Source: Chitinophagaceae bacterium (lineage in GTDB: Bacteria > Bacteroidota > Bacteroidia > Chitinophagales > Chitinophagaceae). Taken from it: a stretch of 7,183 nt of DNA. Position 1 is the first letter of the stretch, and every line of letters begins with the position of its first letter. The notes under the pieces were generated by a model. It ran no database searches. It had not been told where the DNA came from and was given only the letters and a program-made list of their open reading frames with translations. The position numbers and the translations under genes are program-made. Below are positions 6,071 through 7,183 of this stretch, piece after piece. The DNA lies in assembly GCA_947378615.1 (NCBI GenBank), contig CANCKV010000155.1, positions 1-7,183 of the forward strand, in the 5' to 3' direction.

Positions 6071-7183
6071 TTATTCTTCACCTTTATAAGTAAACCAATC
6101 AAAATCAGCAAAATTATTGGATTGCTGTTTTTTACTTGTTGCATATAAAGCAATAAATGTTCCAGTGAATCCCCCTGCATTTGTTCTGCTAAGTGTCCGC
6201 CCATCCACCTTGTCGGCAATTATTTTCCAATTTACATTATCAGTAGAATACTTGAATCCATAATTTTGACCAACTGCATAAACACCTAATATTACCTTGT
6301 TACCATCATATTTCATCGAAGCCAAAATGCTGTCAATGCCATCATATCTTCTAGTGACAGTAAGATAACCTATTCTGTTTTTAGTAGTTTTTTCAAATCT
6401 AAATTGATAGTCTTTATTCATAAATAATACTAATCCTGCTGATTCTGAATCGTTTTTAGGAACAAAACTCATATTGACTGAGGCGCTAAAACTAGTATCC
6501 TCTTGTCTTCTTCCAATAAATGCAGGAGAAACCAAATCTGTAATTGACTCAGGTAAAAGATGTATTCTCAAAAACCCTTTTCTTTCTTTCAACGACCAAA
6601 AGTTCTTGCGTGGTGTTCTTAGGAAATTCCATTTATAGGATAAAGTATCCGCATTAAATTCATCTTTAACAGGTTGTCGAGTTACTGGCGAATAGTTAAG
6701 TTCCGTTTGAGGATATTTAAATTGAACCTTTCCTTCGTTAGGACAAACGATTGGCCAACCGTCCTCCCAAATGACAGGGGCAATAAAGGTCTCTCTACCT
6801 AAATTATAATGGAATCCACCGTAAGGACGAACACCCAAAAGAACCATCCACCATTTTCCATTTTGTGTTTCAAATAAATCGGCATGACCTGTACAAGCAA
6901 TTGGGTAATTCCGCCCAAGATTTCGATGTGTCAATATGGGATTCTTTCTGTTTGCCTCATAAGGTCCTCTAATATTCTTACTTCTAAAAATTGTTACCGC
7001 ATGATTATCCCCTGTACCGCCTTCGGCAATCATGAGGTAATAATAAATCCCCTTCTTATATATATGAGGGGATTCAGCATTTGCTGCATCCACAAGTGCG
7101 CCTCCTACCAATATGACTGATTTTTCACCAACAAGCTTTTGCGTTTTTAAATCTAATTCTTGGACCCAAATATGTCTTTTCTT
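6071..7183 (-). CDS. Glycoside hydrolase family 43 protein, 3' part (beta-xylosidase/arabinofuranosidase type)
   Basis: The frame is open from the window edge to the TAA at 6071, giving 370 visible residues; the true start lies beyond base 7183. A TTG at 7111 is not the start, because the family-like sequence continues in frame upstream of it (KKRHIWVQELDLKTQKLVGE). NAESPHIYKKGIYYYLMIAEGG carries the probable general-acid Glu (visible residue 37). GHADLF (99-104), GRETF (129-133) and WEDGWPIV (139-146) are further GH43 xylosidase hallmarks. From about residue 174 a concanavalin A-like beta-sandwich follows, as in the C-terminal domain of XynB-type enzymes. Compared with a family length of about 530-560 residues, roughly 170 are missing, including the two catalytic Asp residues of the first blades. 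The likely role is removal of xylose or arabinose from plant xylan-type oligosaccharides. Subfamily and substrate are not certain. Confidence 0.9.
   Translation of the reverse strand, partial: KKRHIWVQELDLKTQKLVGEKSVILVGGALVDAANAESPHIYKKGIYYYLMIAEGGTGDNHAVTIFRSKNIRGPYEANRKNPILTHRNLGRNYPIACTGHADLFETQNGKWWMVLLGVRPYGGFHYNLGRETFIAPVIWEDGWPIVCPNEGKVQFKYPQTELNYSPVTRQPVKDEFNADTLSYKWNFLRTPRKNFWSLKERKGFLRIHLLPESITDLVSPAFIGRRQEDTSFSASVNMSFVPKNDSESAGLVLFMNKDYQFRFEKTTKNRIGYLTVTRRYDGIDSILASMKYDGNKVILGVYAVGQNYGFKYSTDNVNWKIIADKVDGRTLSRTNAGGFTGTFIALYATSKKQQSNNFADFDWFTYKGEE

Noticed and set aside
7109..7111. TTG as the start of the GH43 gene
   Set aside because: Family-like residues continue in frame to the window edge without a stop, so the gene is simply cut by the window.

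Overview
The window looks like chromosomal DNA from a Bacteroidetes (Bacteroidota) bacterium. The evidence is low GC, A-rich rather than Shine-Dalgarno-like start regions, a TAnnTTTG-type promoter element in front of the ferrochelatase gene, and protein families typical of that phylum. The genus cannot be read from the sequence.

Left part (1-3295, + strand): a repeat-built hairpin region (1-67) is followed by a tight three-gene unit. The first gene (99-1028) encodes a Tat-exported, lipobox-bearing iron-sulfur protein with four cysteine motifs. The second (1038-2345) encodes an NrfD/PsrC-type quinol-interacting membrane protein with about ten helices. The third (2332-3225) overlaps the second by 14 bases and encodes an exported protein of unknown function with probable Ig-like beta domains and a C-terminal membrane anchor. 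A clean intrinsic terminator closes the unit (3271-3295). The first two proteins together make a membrane quinone-redox module, resembling the FeS/NrfD halves of Qrc, Act and Dsr complexes. No catalytic or cytochrome subunit is visible; it may lie upstream of the window.

Middle part (3296-4345): a gene graveyard. Three degenerate fragments lie in a row on the + strand: the C-terminal end of a formylglycine-generating-enzyme (FGE-sulfatase) domain, a broken VapC-type PIN toxin, and a piece of a DUF6934-like protein. A 17-base inverted repeat brackets the decayed VapC start, and one arm sits inside the reading frame.

Right part: hemH (ferrochelatase, 4346-5377, - strand) is complete and has a candidate promoter. 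Next comes a roughly 690-base non-coding stretch (5378-6070) holding two 163-base direct repeats at about 94% identity, each containing a perfect 12-base palindrome, plus an 8-bp hairpin at the end of the second copy. The window ends in the 3' portion of a glycoside hydrolase family 43 gene (6071-7183, - strand) with its C-terminal beta-sandwich domain; its 5' end is outside.

The most interesting material is the redox module with its uncharacterised third gene and a three-cysteine first cluster motif, the string of decayed genes with the inverted repeat, and the duplicated intergenic element.
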